Shown here: positions 1 through 7,496 of the stretch, piece after piece
How positions within the stretch are numbered: the first letter of the stretch is position 1
How the letters are laid out: every line of letters begins with the position of its first letter
Source: Paracoccaceae bacterium
GTDB lineage: Bacteria > Pseudomonadota > Alphaproteobacteria > Rhodobacterales > Rhodobacteraceae
Assembly (NCBI GenBank): GCA_020832655.1
Contig: JAFIEF010000033.1
Coordinates: 1 to 34,071, forward strand
Direction: 5' to 3'
Length of the DNA stretch: 34,071 nucleotides
Position numbers and translations under genes: made by a program
The notes under the pieces: generated by a model
Database searches by the model: none
The model's input: the letters and a program-made list of their open reading frames with translations, nothing else
What the model was told of the DNA's origin: nothing

Positions 1-1021
1 TCTCGCCGATCAGCCCCAGACATTCGCCGGGTTTCAGATCAAGCGAGACCTTGTTCACTGCCTTGTAGATGCGCGGGCCGACATGGAACTGGGTTTCCAG
101 ATCATCAATGCGCAACAGCCCTTCGGCGCTGGCCTCGGGCGTGCTGGCGCGTTCGACCCGCGTTGCCGCCATTGGCCGCGCCAGCGCGCCAGAGCGCAGC
201 CGCGGGTCCAGCGCGTCGCGGATGCCGTCACCCAGCAGGTTCACCGACATCACGATCAGCAGGATCATCACCCCCGGCACGATCGAGGTATGCGGTGCCG
301 TGATCAGCGCCGAGCGCGCCTCGCCCAGCATTGAACCCAGATCGGCCTGCGGTGGCTGGCTGCCCAGCCCCAGAAATGACAACCCCGCCGTTTCCAGAAT
401 CATCCAGCCAATGGTGGTGGACATGGCGATGACGACCACCGGCACCACATTGGGCACCACCTCGGTCAGCAGGATGCGGGTATGCCCCATCCCTGCCAGC
501 CGCGCGGCATCGATGAACTCGCGATGCGCAATGCCCACAGTCACTCCACGAATATTCCGCGCGAAGAAGGGGATATTCACCACCGCCACCGCGATCAGCG
601 CATTCAAAAGCCCCGGTCCAAGCACCGCGACAATCGCAAGCGCCAGCAGGATATAGGGAAACGCCATCAGCATATCGATGCCGCGCATGGTGACATTATC
701 GGTGCGCCCGCCGAAATAGCCTGCGATCACCCCGACTGCGGCCCCAAGCAGCCCGGCAATCAGCGCGGCGGCAAAACCCACCGCCAGCGACAGCCTTGTG
801 CCCCACAATAGCCGCGACAGCAGGTCACGGCCCAGATGGTCGGTGCCCAGCAAATGCCCGTCAGAGAAGGGGCGCAGATAGCGATTGGCGGTGTTGGTTT
901 CATTTGGCGGGTGCAGCGGCAGAAGCGGCGTCAACAGCGCCAGCAGCACGATCACCCCCAGAACCACCGCGCCGAAGCCCGCCAGCCTGTTGCGAAACAG
1001 AAGACGCAGGAACAGCCTCAT
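1..1021 (-). CDS. Fused DppC-like permease / DppD-like ATPase of a peptide-type ABC transporter (partial)
   Basis: The ATG at 1021 overlaps the stop of the upstream permease gene (ATGA). Residues 1-275 are a DppC-type inner-membrane permease: an N-terminal membrane segment, GTDHLGRD, an EAA loop (EFIDAARLAGMGH) and a typical end (NLLGDGIRDALDPRLRSG). No stop follows. The same frame runs through a short linker (about 275-298) into the start of an ABC ATPase (LLRIDDLETQFHVG, then GECLGLIGE), and the window ends just before Walker A is complete. I checked the frame codon by codon across the junction. An internal ATG at 172 could be a separate ATPase start, but with no stop before it a fusion is the simplest reading. 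Fused permease/ATP-binding proteins of this family are known. It would form the channel with the DppB partner encoded just upstream. The second ATPase is not visible. Confidence 0.85.
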   Translation of the reverse strand, partial: MRLFLRLLFRNRLAGFGAVVLGVIVLLALLTPLLPLHPPNETNTANRYLRPFSDGHLLGTDHLGRDLLSRLLWGTRLSLAVGFAAALIAGLLGAAVGVIAGYFGGRTDNVTMRGIDMLMAFPYILLALAIVAVLGPGLLNALIAVAVVNIPFFARNIRGVTVGIAHREFIDAARLAGMGHTRILLTEVVPNVVPVVVIAMSTTIGWMILETAGLSFLGLGSQPPQADLGSMLGEARSALITAPHTSIVPGVMILLIVMSVNLLGDGIRDALDPRLRSGALARPMAATRVERASTPEASAEGLLRIDDLETQFHVGPRIYKAVNKVSLDLKPGECLGLIGE

Positions 1022-1965
1022 GTCTTGATCCTCGGATCAAGCCAGGCCTGCGCCACATCCACAACGATATTGAAGCCCACATAACAGGCAGCCACGAACA
1101 CCACGCCGCCCTGCACCAGCAGGATGTCGCGTTTCAGAATCGCATCGACCAGCATCCGCCCGACACCGGGCCATTGGAACACCATCTCGATATAGACCGC
1201 ACCCGACAGCACGAAGCCCGCCTGAATGCCCAGCACCGGGATGATGCCGACCATCGCCGCGCGCAGCGCATGGCCCCAGATCACGCGGCGCTCATGCACG
1301 CCCTTGGCCCGCGCGGTGCGGATGAAATCCTGCCGCAGAACTTCCAGCATGGCGCCGCGCGACAGCCGCGCCACAACCCCGGTGGCCACCACGGAAAGCG
1401 CAATCGCGGGCATGGTCAGATGCCGGATCAGATCAGGCAGATCGCCCCCGCCCCAGATCGAATACATCCCCGAAACCGGGAACCAGCGCAGTTGCACTGC
1501 AAATAGCAGGATCATCATCATGCCCAGAAAGAAGGACGGCACTGAAATCCCAAGGATCACGACAAAGGTGATCGTCTTGTCCGCCATCCCGTATTGCCCG
1601 GCCGCAGACACCACGCCCGCCAGAATACCCAAAAGCGCGCACAGCACGAAAGCCGTGCCCGCCAAAATCAGCGTGGCCGAAAAACGGTCAAGGATTTCAT
1701 CCAGAACCGGCCGGTTCAGCGCGAAGGAACGCCCGAAATCGCCCTGCAACAGATTGCCCAGCCAGATGAAATATTGCCGCCATAGCGGCTCATCCAGCCC
1801 CAGATGGCGGTTCAGGCGCTCGACATTTTCCGGCGTGGCATAGCTGCCCAATATCGCCGTGGCCGGGTCGCCCGGAATCATCGCCATGATCAGGAACACG
1901 ATCACCGTAATGCCCAAGAGCACCGGGATCGCCGAGAGCAATCGTTTCAGGATATAACCGCCCAC
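1018..1965 (-). CDS. DppB-like permease of a peptide-type ABC transporter
   Basis: A 315-residue inner-membrane permease of the oligopeptide/dipeptide/nickel family. It has the expected N-terminal helix (GGYILKRLLSAIPVLLGITV), the early periplasmic GDPA motif, six hydrophobic segments, the cytoplasmic EAA loop (EVLRQDFIRTARAKG) that contacts the ATPases, and the family ending DPRI. The start is GTG at 1965 with a purine-rich ribosome site (gggggag) a few bases upstream. Its stop overlaps the ATG of the permease-ATPase fusion, so translation is probably coupled. It is second in the minus-strand operon, after the binding protein and an approximately 108-base gap with hairpins. The family is clear; the substrate is not determined by the sequence. 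Confidence 0.93.
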   Translation of the reverse strand: MGGYILKRLLSAIPVLLGITVIVFLIMAMIPGDPATAILGSYATPENVERLNRHLGLDEPLWRQYFIWLGNLLQGDFGRSFALNRPVLDEILDRFSATLILAGTAFVLCALLGILAGVVSAAGQYGMADKTITFVVILGISVPSFFLGMMMILLFAVQLRWFPVSGMYSIWGGGDLPDLIRHLTMPAIALSVVATGVVARLSRGAMLEVLRQDFIRTARAKGVHERRVIWGHALRAAMVGIIPVLGIQAGFVLSGAVYIEMVFQWPGVGRMLVDAILKRDILLVQGGVVFVAACYVGFNIVVDVAQAWLDPRIKT

Positions 1966-1980
1966 AGGATACTCCCCCTT

Positions 1981-2061
1981 GGTTTCATCCTTGCTTGAAA
2001 TATCCTCGGGGGGTGAAACCAGCCCCGCAAGGGGGCTGGTGAGGGGGGCTGACAGCCCCCC
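1981..2061. repeat. Palindromic intergenic repeat with two strong hairpins between binding-protein and permease genes
   Basis: Three inverted repeats are packed here: GGTTTCA/TGAAACC (1981-1987 with 2014-2020), ACCAGCCCC/GGGGCTGGT (2018-2026 with 2032-2040), and GGGGGGCTG/CAGCCCCCC (2043-2051 with 2053-2061). The first arm opens a block, TTTCATCCTTGCTTGAAATA, that closely matches a block at 17384. This indicates a dispersed element. In the minus-strand transcript the hairpins lie between the binding-protein stop and the permease start. They may stabilise the upstream message or attenuate the downstream one. Confidence 0.7.
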
Positions 2062-2073
2062 TGCTTTCCCGCC

Positions 2074-3651
2074 TCAGTTCTTCACCACGTCTTTCAGAAG
2101 CAGGAAGAAGGATGGCTCCAGCTGGAAGTTTTCAACCGCATCCGAGGTCACGGCGTTCTGCATCCAGTTCGCCACGAAGACCCAGGGCGCGTCTTCCTGC
2201 ACGATCACCTGCATCTCGCGGTAAAGCCGTGCGCGCTCGTCGGGGTCGGTTTCAACCCGCGCCGCTTCCAGCAGGGCATCTACTTCAGGATTGGAATAAT
2301 AGCCCGAATTGAACCCGCCCGCATCGGGCCAGGCATCGGTGCGCAGCGCCAGAAAGGGCAGCGTGTCGGGATCATTCGTCATCCACGCCATCTGCGCCAG
2401 ATCTGCCTTGCCCTCCAGCCCCGGATTCACGCGGCCCAGAAAGGTGTTCCATTCATAGGTTTCGATCCTCACATCAAAGCCCACAGCGGCCAGATCGGCC
2501 TGAATCGCCGTGCCCATCGGGATCGGGTCCAGCATCCCCGAACCGCCTTCGGTGACATAGAAGGTCAGGCTTGCGCCGTCAGCCCCGGCTTCAGCAATCA
2601 GTTCGCGGGCGCGCTCGGGGTTGTAGGGATAGGGTTCCAGCTCTTCATTATAGGCCCAGGCAAAGGCGGGCGGGATCGGCCCTGCCGCGACCGTGGCGGT
2701 GCCTTCCAGCACGTCATTCACCAGCGCTTCCTTGTTGATGGCGTAGTTTGCCGCCTGACGCACACGCTGGTCGGCGAACGGCCCTTCCTTGGCATTCAGG
2801 ATCAGGAACCAAAGATGCGGCCCGGCCTGCTCATGCACTGTGTGCTGCGCGCCCTGAAACTGCGAAATCGCGACGGGCGGCACTTCGACCATCACATCAA
2901 TCCCGCCCGACAGCATTTCCGCGACGCGGGTATTGGCGTCGGTGATGGGGCGGAAGATCACTGCCTCGGTGCCAGAGCTGCCATCCCAGTACTCGTCATT
3001 GCGGGTGACGACGACGCGTTCGTTCGAGCGCCACTCGGCAAAGCGGAACGGGCCGGTGCCCGACGGGTTGCGCCCGAAATCATCGCCATGCTCCATCACC
3101 GCAGCGGGCGAAACGATCAGCCCTGTGGGATAGGCCAGATTGGACAGGAAGGGCGCATAGGGTTCGTTCAGGGTGAAGCGCACTGTGGTGGCATCCAGCG
3201 CTTCGACCCTGTCGATCGCGCTGAAGAAGAAGGAAAGCGGGAACGGGCCAGTGTGGTGATAGGGGTGGTCCTCGTTCAGCATCCGCTCGAAATTCCAGAC
3301 CACGGCATCGGCATCAAAGGCGCTGCCATCATGAAAGCTGACACCATCGCGCAGGGTAAAGGTGTAGACCGTGCCATCGTCGGAAATTTCCCAAGCTTCG
3401 GCTAGTGCCGGTTCCACCTCCAGCGTGCCGGAAGCATAGCGCACCAGCCCGTCATAGACATTCATCAGGATGCGGAAATCATTGACTGCGGTCACGGCAT
3501 GGGGGTCCAGCGCCTGTGGTTCGGCGATCTGGCCCACCACCAGCACGCCGGGCGGGGTCTGGGCATTTGCGGGCGCGACAAGCGCGGAACTGGCCAGTAA
3601 TGCGGCTGTCAGAACCCCGAAGCCACGGCGGGTGAGTGATGAAAAGGCCAT
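2074..3651 (-). CDS. Extracellular solute-binding protein, family 5 (peptide-type ABC transporter), Tat signal
   Basis: A periplasmic binding protein of about 525 residues, of the DppA/OppA (SBP_bac_5) family, that delivers ligand to the permeases encoded downstream. Visible signatures are DPHAVTAVNDFRILMNVYDGL, FTLRDGVSFHDGS and GTGPFRFAEW. The N terminus (SSLTRRGFGVLTAALLASSA, then ending near APANA) has a twin-arginine motif, so Tat export is likely. I chose ATG 3651 because AGGGAG lies eight bases upstream; an in-frame GTG at 3660 is possible but less well placed. It is the first gene of the minus-strand operon, and a promoter with an internal palindrome lies upstream. Family assignment is strong. 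A peptide, modified amino acid or ureide ligand is inference from neighbours. Confidence 0.93.
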   Translation of the reverse strand: MAFSSLTRRGFGVLTAALLASSALVAPANAQTPPGVLVVGQIAEPQALDPHAVTAVNDFRILMNVYDGLVRYASGTLEVEPALAEAWEISDDGTVYTFTLRDGVSFHDGSAFDADAVVWNFERMLNEDHPYHHTGPFPLSFFFSAIDRVEALDATTVRFTLNEPYAPFLSNLAYPTGLIVSPAAVMEHGDDFGRNPSGTGPFRFAEWRSNERVVVTRNDEYWDGSSGTEAVIFRPITDANTRVAEMLSGGIDVMVEVPPVAISQFQGAQHTVHEQAGPHLWFLILNAKEGPFADQRVRQAANYAINKEALVNDVLEGTATVAAGPIPPAFAWAYNEELEPYPYNPERARELIAEAGADGASLTFYVTEGGSGMLDPIPMGTAIQADLAAVGFDVRIETYEWNTFLGRVNPGLEGKADLAQMAWMTNDPDTLPFLALRTDAWPDAGGFNSGYYSNPEVDALLEAARVETDPDERARLYREMQVIVQEDAPWVFVANWMQNAVTSDAVENFQLEPSFFLLLKDVVKN

Positions 3652-3684
3652 TTGCGGCACTCCCTGTTGCTGAGTTTATTTAGG

Positions 3685-3734
3685 CCAATTTATCATGATA
3701 ATTTGCATTCGTCAAAATTTTCATGATAAATTGG
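3685..3734. promoter_or_regulatory. Divergent promoters with paired palindromic operators
   Basis: A perfect 14-base inverted repeat, CCAATTTATCATGA at 3685-3698 and TCATGATAAATTGG at 3721-3734, contains two TCATGA-centred palindromes whose centres are 28 bases apart. The left one is TTATCATGATAA (3690-3701). It sits between a minus-strand -35 (TTGACG, 3715-3710) and -10 (TAAATT, 3692-3687) for the binding-protein operon. The right one overlaps a plausible plus-strand -10 (near 3724-3730) with TTTGCA at 3702-3707 as -35, serving the DUF1028 gene. This layout suits one repressor controlling both directions. No regulator gene is in the window, so its family is unknown. Confidence 0.7.
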
Positions 3735-3756
3735 TCCAGGCTTGGGAAACAAACAC

Positions 3757-4425
3757 ATGACCTTTTCGATTCTTGCGCAAGATTTGGGCAATGGGGCTAT
3801 GGGCGGGGCGGCGGCAACCGGCGCGCTTTGTGTGGGCGGCTGGGTGTTGCGCGGCGATTCGCGGGCGGGCATGACTGCCTCGCAGGGGGCCGCCCCCTCT
3901 ACCCTGTGGGGCGAGGATGCGCTGGAGCGGATGCGCGCAGGCCAGAGCGCCGCACAGGCGGTGGCCGATGTGACCGCCCCGGATGGCGGGCGCGACTGGC
4001 GTCAGCTTGCAGCGCTTGACCGCGCCGGCACCACGGCCTGTCATAGCGGCGCGCGCAACACTGACTGGAAGGGGGCGCTGATTGCGCCGGGGCTGGTGGT
4101 GTCGGGCAATCTGTTGGCGGGGGCGGATGTTCTGGTGGCGTTGCGCGATGCGTTTCTGGGGGCAGGGGGCAGCCTGGCGGCGCGGCTGGTCGCGGCACTG
4201 CAGGCGGCTGAAGCCGCCGGTGGGGATACGCGCGGGCTGCAATCTGCCGCGCTGCTGGTGGTTTCGGATGACGCAGCCCCGCTGGATCTGCGCGTCGATT
4301 GGGCCGAAGACCCGATCACTGCCTTGCAGGAGTTGCACCGCCGCAGCCAGAGCGGTGATTATGCCGCATGGCTGCCCTGTGTCCCGACCCGCAACGACCC
4401 CGAGCGCGCTAATGTCTGCGCCTGA
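3757..4425 (+). CDS. DUF1028 family protein (Ntn-hydrolase-like)
   Basis: A 222-residue protein of the DUF1028 family, recognised by MTFSILAQD at the start, GARNTDWKG, GNLLAG and GGDTRGLQSAALLVV. The family resembles N-terminal-nucleophile hydrolases; no reaction is firmly known to me. Nothing suggests a signal peptide, so it is probably cytoplasmic. I chose ATG 3757 because the family normally begins MTFS. An in-frame TTG at 3742 would only add MGNKH. After Met removal, Thr2 would be the N-terminal residue, as in HslV. The gene is first behind the divergent operator region and overlaps the M20 hydrolase gene by 14 bases, so the two are co-translated and probably act on the same compound. Confidence 0.88.
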   Translation: MTFSILAQDLGNGAMGGAAATGALCVGGWVLRGDSRAGMTASQGAAPSTLWGEDALERMRAGQSAAQAVADVTAPDGGRDWRQLAALDRAGTTACHSGARNTDWKGALIAPGLVVSGNLLAGADVLVALRDAFLGAGGSLAARLVAALQAAEAAGGDTRGLQSAALLVVSDDAAPLDLRVDWAEDPITALQELHRRSQSGDYAAWLPCVPTRNDPERANVCA

Positions 4426-5647
4426 TCCGGGAATAGCTGCGCAAGCATGGCTGGACCGGCTGGCGCAATGCTCTGCGCCCGGACCGGGCGTCACGCGGTT
4501 GCCCTTCACCCCCGAACACCGCGCCGCGCTGGATGTGCTGTGCGACTTGATGCAACAGGCCGGGCTGGCGGTAACGCTCGACGATGCGGGCACGCTGATC
4601 GGGCGGAGGGACGGGCCAGAGGGTGCGCCTACCCTGCTGATGGGGTCGCATCAGGATTCGGTGCGCGAAGGGGGGGCATATGACGGCATCATGGGCGTTG
4701 TGCTGCCGGTTCTGGCCTTGCAGAAGCTGCGCGAGGACGGGGTCAGCCTGCCCTTCGCCGTCGAGGTTCTGGCCTTCGCCGATGAAGAGGGGGTGCGCTT
4801 TCCCACCGCGCTGATGGGGCCGCGCGTACTGGCGGGCCGTTTCGACATGGCAGCACTGGATCTGTGCGACAGCGACGGGGTGTCGCTGCGCCGCGCGATG
4901 GAAGATTTCGGGCTGTCGCCCGACCGGCTGCCCATATTGAAACGCGACCCGGCGCAGATTCTGGGCTGGATCGAGATCCACCTTGAACAGGGACCGGTGC
5001 TGGAACATGCCGGTGCCGGGCTGGGCGTTGTAACGGCGATTTGCGGGATCGAACGGCATAGTGCGACCTTGCGCGGGCAGGCGGCCCATGCCGGGACCAT
5101 GCCGATGACGCTGCGCCGCGACGCGCTGGCCGGCGCGTCCGAACTGGTGCTTGCGGTCGAGGCATTGGCGCGCGACACCGAAGGGCTGCTGGCCAATATC
5201 GGAACGATGCAGGTCAGGCCGGGGGCGGTGAATGCCGTGCCCGGCGAGGTCGCGCTCGCGCTGGAAATCCGCGCGCCCTCGGACAAGCTGCGTGCGCGGG
5301 CTGCGGCTGAACTGACCCGTGCAGGCCATGATATCGCAGCGCGGCGCGGGCTGGGGCTGGAAATGGCGCGCAGCTATGACCAGCCCGCCACGCCCTGCGC
5401 GCCGCAGATGATCACGCGGCTGTCGGATGCGCTGGCACAGCTTGGCCACCCCGCATTGCATCTGGCCTCTGGGGCGACGCATGACAGTTCGGCAATGGCC
5501 GCCCTGTGCGATATCGGCATGATCTTCACACGCTGCCGTGGCGGCATCAGCCATCACCCGGACGAATTCGTCGACCCTGATGCGATGGCGGCGGGTATCC
5601 TGGCGCTGTGCCATATATTGCGACAGACCGACCCGCCACAAGCATAG
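4412..5647 (+). CDS. M20 family Zn-dependent amidase/carbamoylase (allantoate amidohydrolase-like)
   Basis: A 411-residue metal-dependent hydrolase of the hydantoinase/carbamoylase branch of peptidase M20, which cleaves N-carbamoyl or amide groups of amino acids and ureides. Likely metal ligands and catalytic residues are visible: His80 and Asp82 in GSHQDSV, Asp91 in YDGIMG, Glu125-Glu126 in FADEEGVRF, His190 in EIHLEQGPVLE, and His381/His382 in GISHHPDEF. AAHAGTMPM (near 225-232) lies in the dimerisation/substrate lid region. The ATG at 4412 overlaps the end of the DUF1028 gene. A much earlier in-frame start would lie inside that gene and is rejected. Context of two peptide-type transporters points to catabolism of an imported N-substituted amino acid. 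AllC, HyuC and beta-ureidopropionase functions cannot be separated by eye. Confidence 0.9.
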   Translation: MSAPDPGIAAQAWLDRLAQCSAPGPGVTRLPFTPEHRAALDVLCDLMQQAGLAVTLDDAGTLIGRRDGPEGAPTLLMGSHQDSVREGGAYDGIMGVVLPVLALQKLREDGVSLPFAVEVLAFADEEGVRFPTALMGPRVLAGRFDMAALDLCDSDGVSLRRAMEDFGLSPDRLPILKRDPAQILGWIEIHLEQGPVLEHAGAGLGVVTAICGIERHSATLRGQAAHAGTMPMTLRRDALAGASELVLAVEALARDTEGLLANIGTMQVRPGAVNAVPGEVALALEIRAPSDKLRARAAAELTRAGHDIAARRGLGLEMARSYDQPATPCAPQMITRLSDALAQLGHPALHLASGATHDSSAMAALCDIGMIFTRCRGGISHHPDEFVDPDAMAAGILALCHILRQTDPPQA

Positions 5648-5705
5648 CCCGCTGACCGGCCCTGCTGGCCCGTCATGTTGACGTTACGCTATCGCCACAC
5701 GCTGC

Positions 5706-5735
5706 TTGACTTGTTCCCGTAAACATTGGAACAAT
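5706..5735 (+). promoter_or_regulatory. Possible promoter of the second binding-protein operon
   Basis: The 152-base gap before the second binding-protein gene contains TTGACT (5706-5711) and, 18 bases on, AACAAT (5730-5735). A GTTCC/GGAAC inverted repeat (5713-5717 with 5728-5732) lies in the spacer and could bind a regulator. The -10 match is weak, so this is tentative. Confidence 0.35.
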
Positions 5736-5799
5736 TTCCCATGTTCTGGAGACATAAAAAGACATAACCAGAATACATATCAACACAGGGAGAACAGAA

Positions 5800-7398
5800 A
5801 TGCGTGTTAAATCAATTCTGCGCAGTTCGCGTACGGGGCTTCTGGCCGGAGTTGCAGCAACGGCGCTGGTGGCCTCTGGCATTGCGGCCACTGCTGAAAC
5901 CATCCGCTGGGCGCGGGTGGGCGATGCGCTGACGATGGACCCGCACAGCCAGAATGAAGGGCCGACCCATACGTTGAACCATCACATCTATGAAACCCTG
6001 GTCGGACGGGCTGATGATGGGTCGCTGACCCCGCGTCTGGCCACCGAATGGGGCATCAGCGATGATGACGAAACGGTCTGGGTTTTCACCATCCGCGAAG
6101 GCGTGAAATTCCACGATGGCAGCGAAATGACCGTGGAAGATGTCGTCTTCTCGCTTGACCGTGCGCGCACGCCCCCTTCGGGCATGGCGGCGCTGCATGC
6201 GGCGGTAGAGGAAGTGACCGCGGTAGACGACACCACTGTGCATGTGCGTATGGCTGGTCCCGCGCCGCTTTATGTGCAGAACCTGACCAACACCTTCATC
6301 ATGTCCAAGGCCTGGGCCGAAGCGAACGGGGTTGAAACCTCGCCCAATTTCGCCGCGGGTGAAGAAGCCTATTCGGTGCGCAACACCAATGGCACCGGCC
6401 CCTATATGCTGGTTGAGCGTGACCCCGAAGTGCGCACCGTGCTTCAGGTGTTTGCGGATCATTGGGATGATGCACCTGCCGTGAGCGAAATCATCTACAC
6501 GCCCATTTCAGAAGCCGCGACCCGTGTCGCCGCCCTGCTGTCGGGTGAGGTGGATATCGTGCAGGACGTGCCGGTGCAGGACATCGCGCGGCTGGAACAG
6601 ACGCAGGGCATCCGCGTGGTGCGCGGCCCGGAAAACCGCAACATCTTCTTCAGCTATGACATGGTGTCGGAATCGCTGGCCTCTTCCAATGCCGAAGGCA
6701 ACCCCTTCGCCAGCCCTGAAGTGCGCGAGGCCATGTCGCTGGCGATTGACCGTAACGCCATCCAGCAAGTGGTGATGCGTGGTGAATCGCAGCCCTCGGC
6801 TGCGCCGCTGCCGCCCTTCGTCAATGGCTGGACAGAAGAGATGCACGCCTTCGGCGACCCGGATCTTGCCCGCGCGGGCGAATTGATGGCAGAGGGCGGT
6901 TATCCGAATGGTTTCTCGGTCCAGCTTGACTGCCCCAATGACCGCTATCTGAATGATGAAGCGATTTGTCAGGCACTGGTGGGGATGCTGGCGCGGATCA
7001 ACATCAATGTTGACCTGAACGCGCAGACCCGGTCGCTGCATTTCCCGCTGATCGAGAACTGGGAGACCGATTTCTACATGCTGGGCTGGGGCGTTCCGAC
7101 CTTTGACAGCCAGTATGTGTTCGATTTCCTCGTGCACTCGCGCGAAGGCAGCTATGGTGCCTTCAACGGCGCGCGCTATTCCAACCCGGAACTCGACGCC
7201 AAGATCGAATCGCTGGCCACCATGACCGACCTGGAGGCGCGCGACGCGGTCATCGCCGAAATCTGGGATCAGGTGATGGAAGATCGCATCTTCCTGAATG
7301 TGCATAACCAGGTGCTGGCCTATGCCATGCGCGATGGCATCAATCTGGATGTGCATCCGGAAAACCAGCCGCGCATGACCACGGTGACATTCGACTGA
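5800..7398 (+). CDS. Extracellular solute-binding protein, family 5 (second peptide-type transporter)
   Basis: A 532-residue periplasmic binding protein of the DppA/OppA family. A Sec-type signal peptide (MRVKSILRSSRTGLLAGVAA, cleavage probably after ATA near residue 31) precedes the mature start ETIRWARVGDALTMDPHS. Family motifs include FTIREGVKFHDGSEMTVEDV, NGTGPYMLVERDP and SLAIDRNAIQQVV. A gggag ribosome site lies just before ATG 5800. It is the first gene of the plus-strand operon encoding two permeases and two ATPases and is separated from them by an intrinsic-terminator-like hairpin. This would leave the binding protein more abundant than the membrane parts. The ligand is not readable from sequence; proximity to the M20 hydrolase suggests a related substrate. 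Confidence 0.94.
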   Translation: MRVKSILRSSRTGLLAGVAATALVASGIAATAETIRWARVGDALTMDPHSQNEGPTHTLNHHIYETLVGRADDGSLTPRLATEWGISDDDETVWVFTIREGVKFHDGSEMTVEDVVFSLDRARTPPSGMAALHAAVEEVTAVDDTTVHVRMAGPAPLYVQNLTNTFIMSKAWAEANGVETSPNFAAGEEAYSVRNTNGTGPYMLVERDPEVRTVLQVFADHWDDAPAVSEIIYTPISEAATRVAALLSGEVDIVQDVPVQDIARLEQTQGIRVVRGPENRNIFFSYDMVSESLASSNAEGNPFASPEVREAMSLAIDRNAIQQVVMRGESQPSAAPLPPFVNGWTEEMHAFGDPDLARAGELMAEGGYPNGFSVQLDCPNDRYLNDEAICQALVGMLARININVDLNAQTRSLHFPLIENWETDFYMLGWGVPTFDSQYVFDFLVHSREGSYGAFNGARYSNPELDAKIESLATMTDLEARDAVIAEIWDQVMEDRIFLNVHNQVLAYAMRDGINLDVHPENQPRMTTVTFD

Positions 7399-7415
7399 GA
7401 ATGGCTTGACGAATG

Positions 7416-7449
7416 GACTCGCGCGGCGACAACCCGCGCGGGTCTTTTT
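7416..7449 (+). terminator. Intrinsic terminator or attenuator after the binding-protein gene
   Basis: An 11-base stem, GACTCGCGCGG (7416-7426) with CCGCGCGGGTC (7434-7444), has a single G-U wobble and is followed at once by TTTTT (7445-7449). It lies 18 bases after the binding-protein stop and about 50 before the permease start. Partial read-through would supply the downstream transporter genes at lower levels. Confidence 0.8.
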
Positions 7450-7496
7450 GCCTTGGGGCAGCTTTGCTGACCTGATCCCGTTATCCGAGGTCTGAC

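Noticed and set aside
4082-4411. Earlier in-frame start for the M20 hydrolase (adding about 110 residues)
   Set aside because: The extension lies inside the DUF1028 gene in another frame and is Trp/Arg/Cys-rich nonsense; family homologues begin near the ATG at 4412.
4409-5641. Long minus-strand frame opposite the M20 hydrolase
   Set aside because: Antisense of a well-supported gene with all catalytic residues; no recognisable protein.
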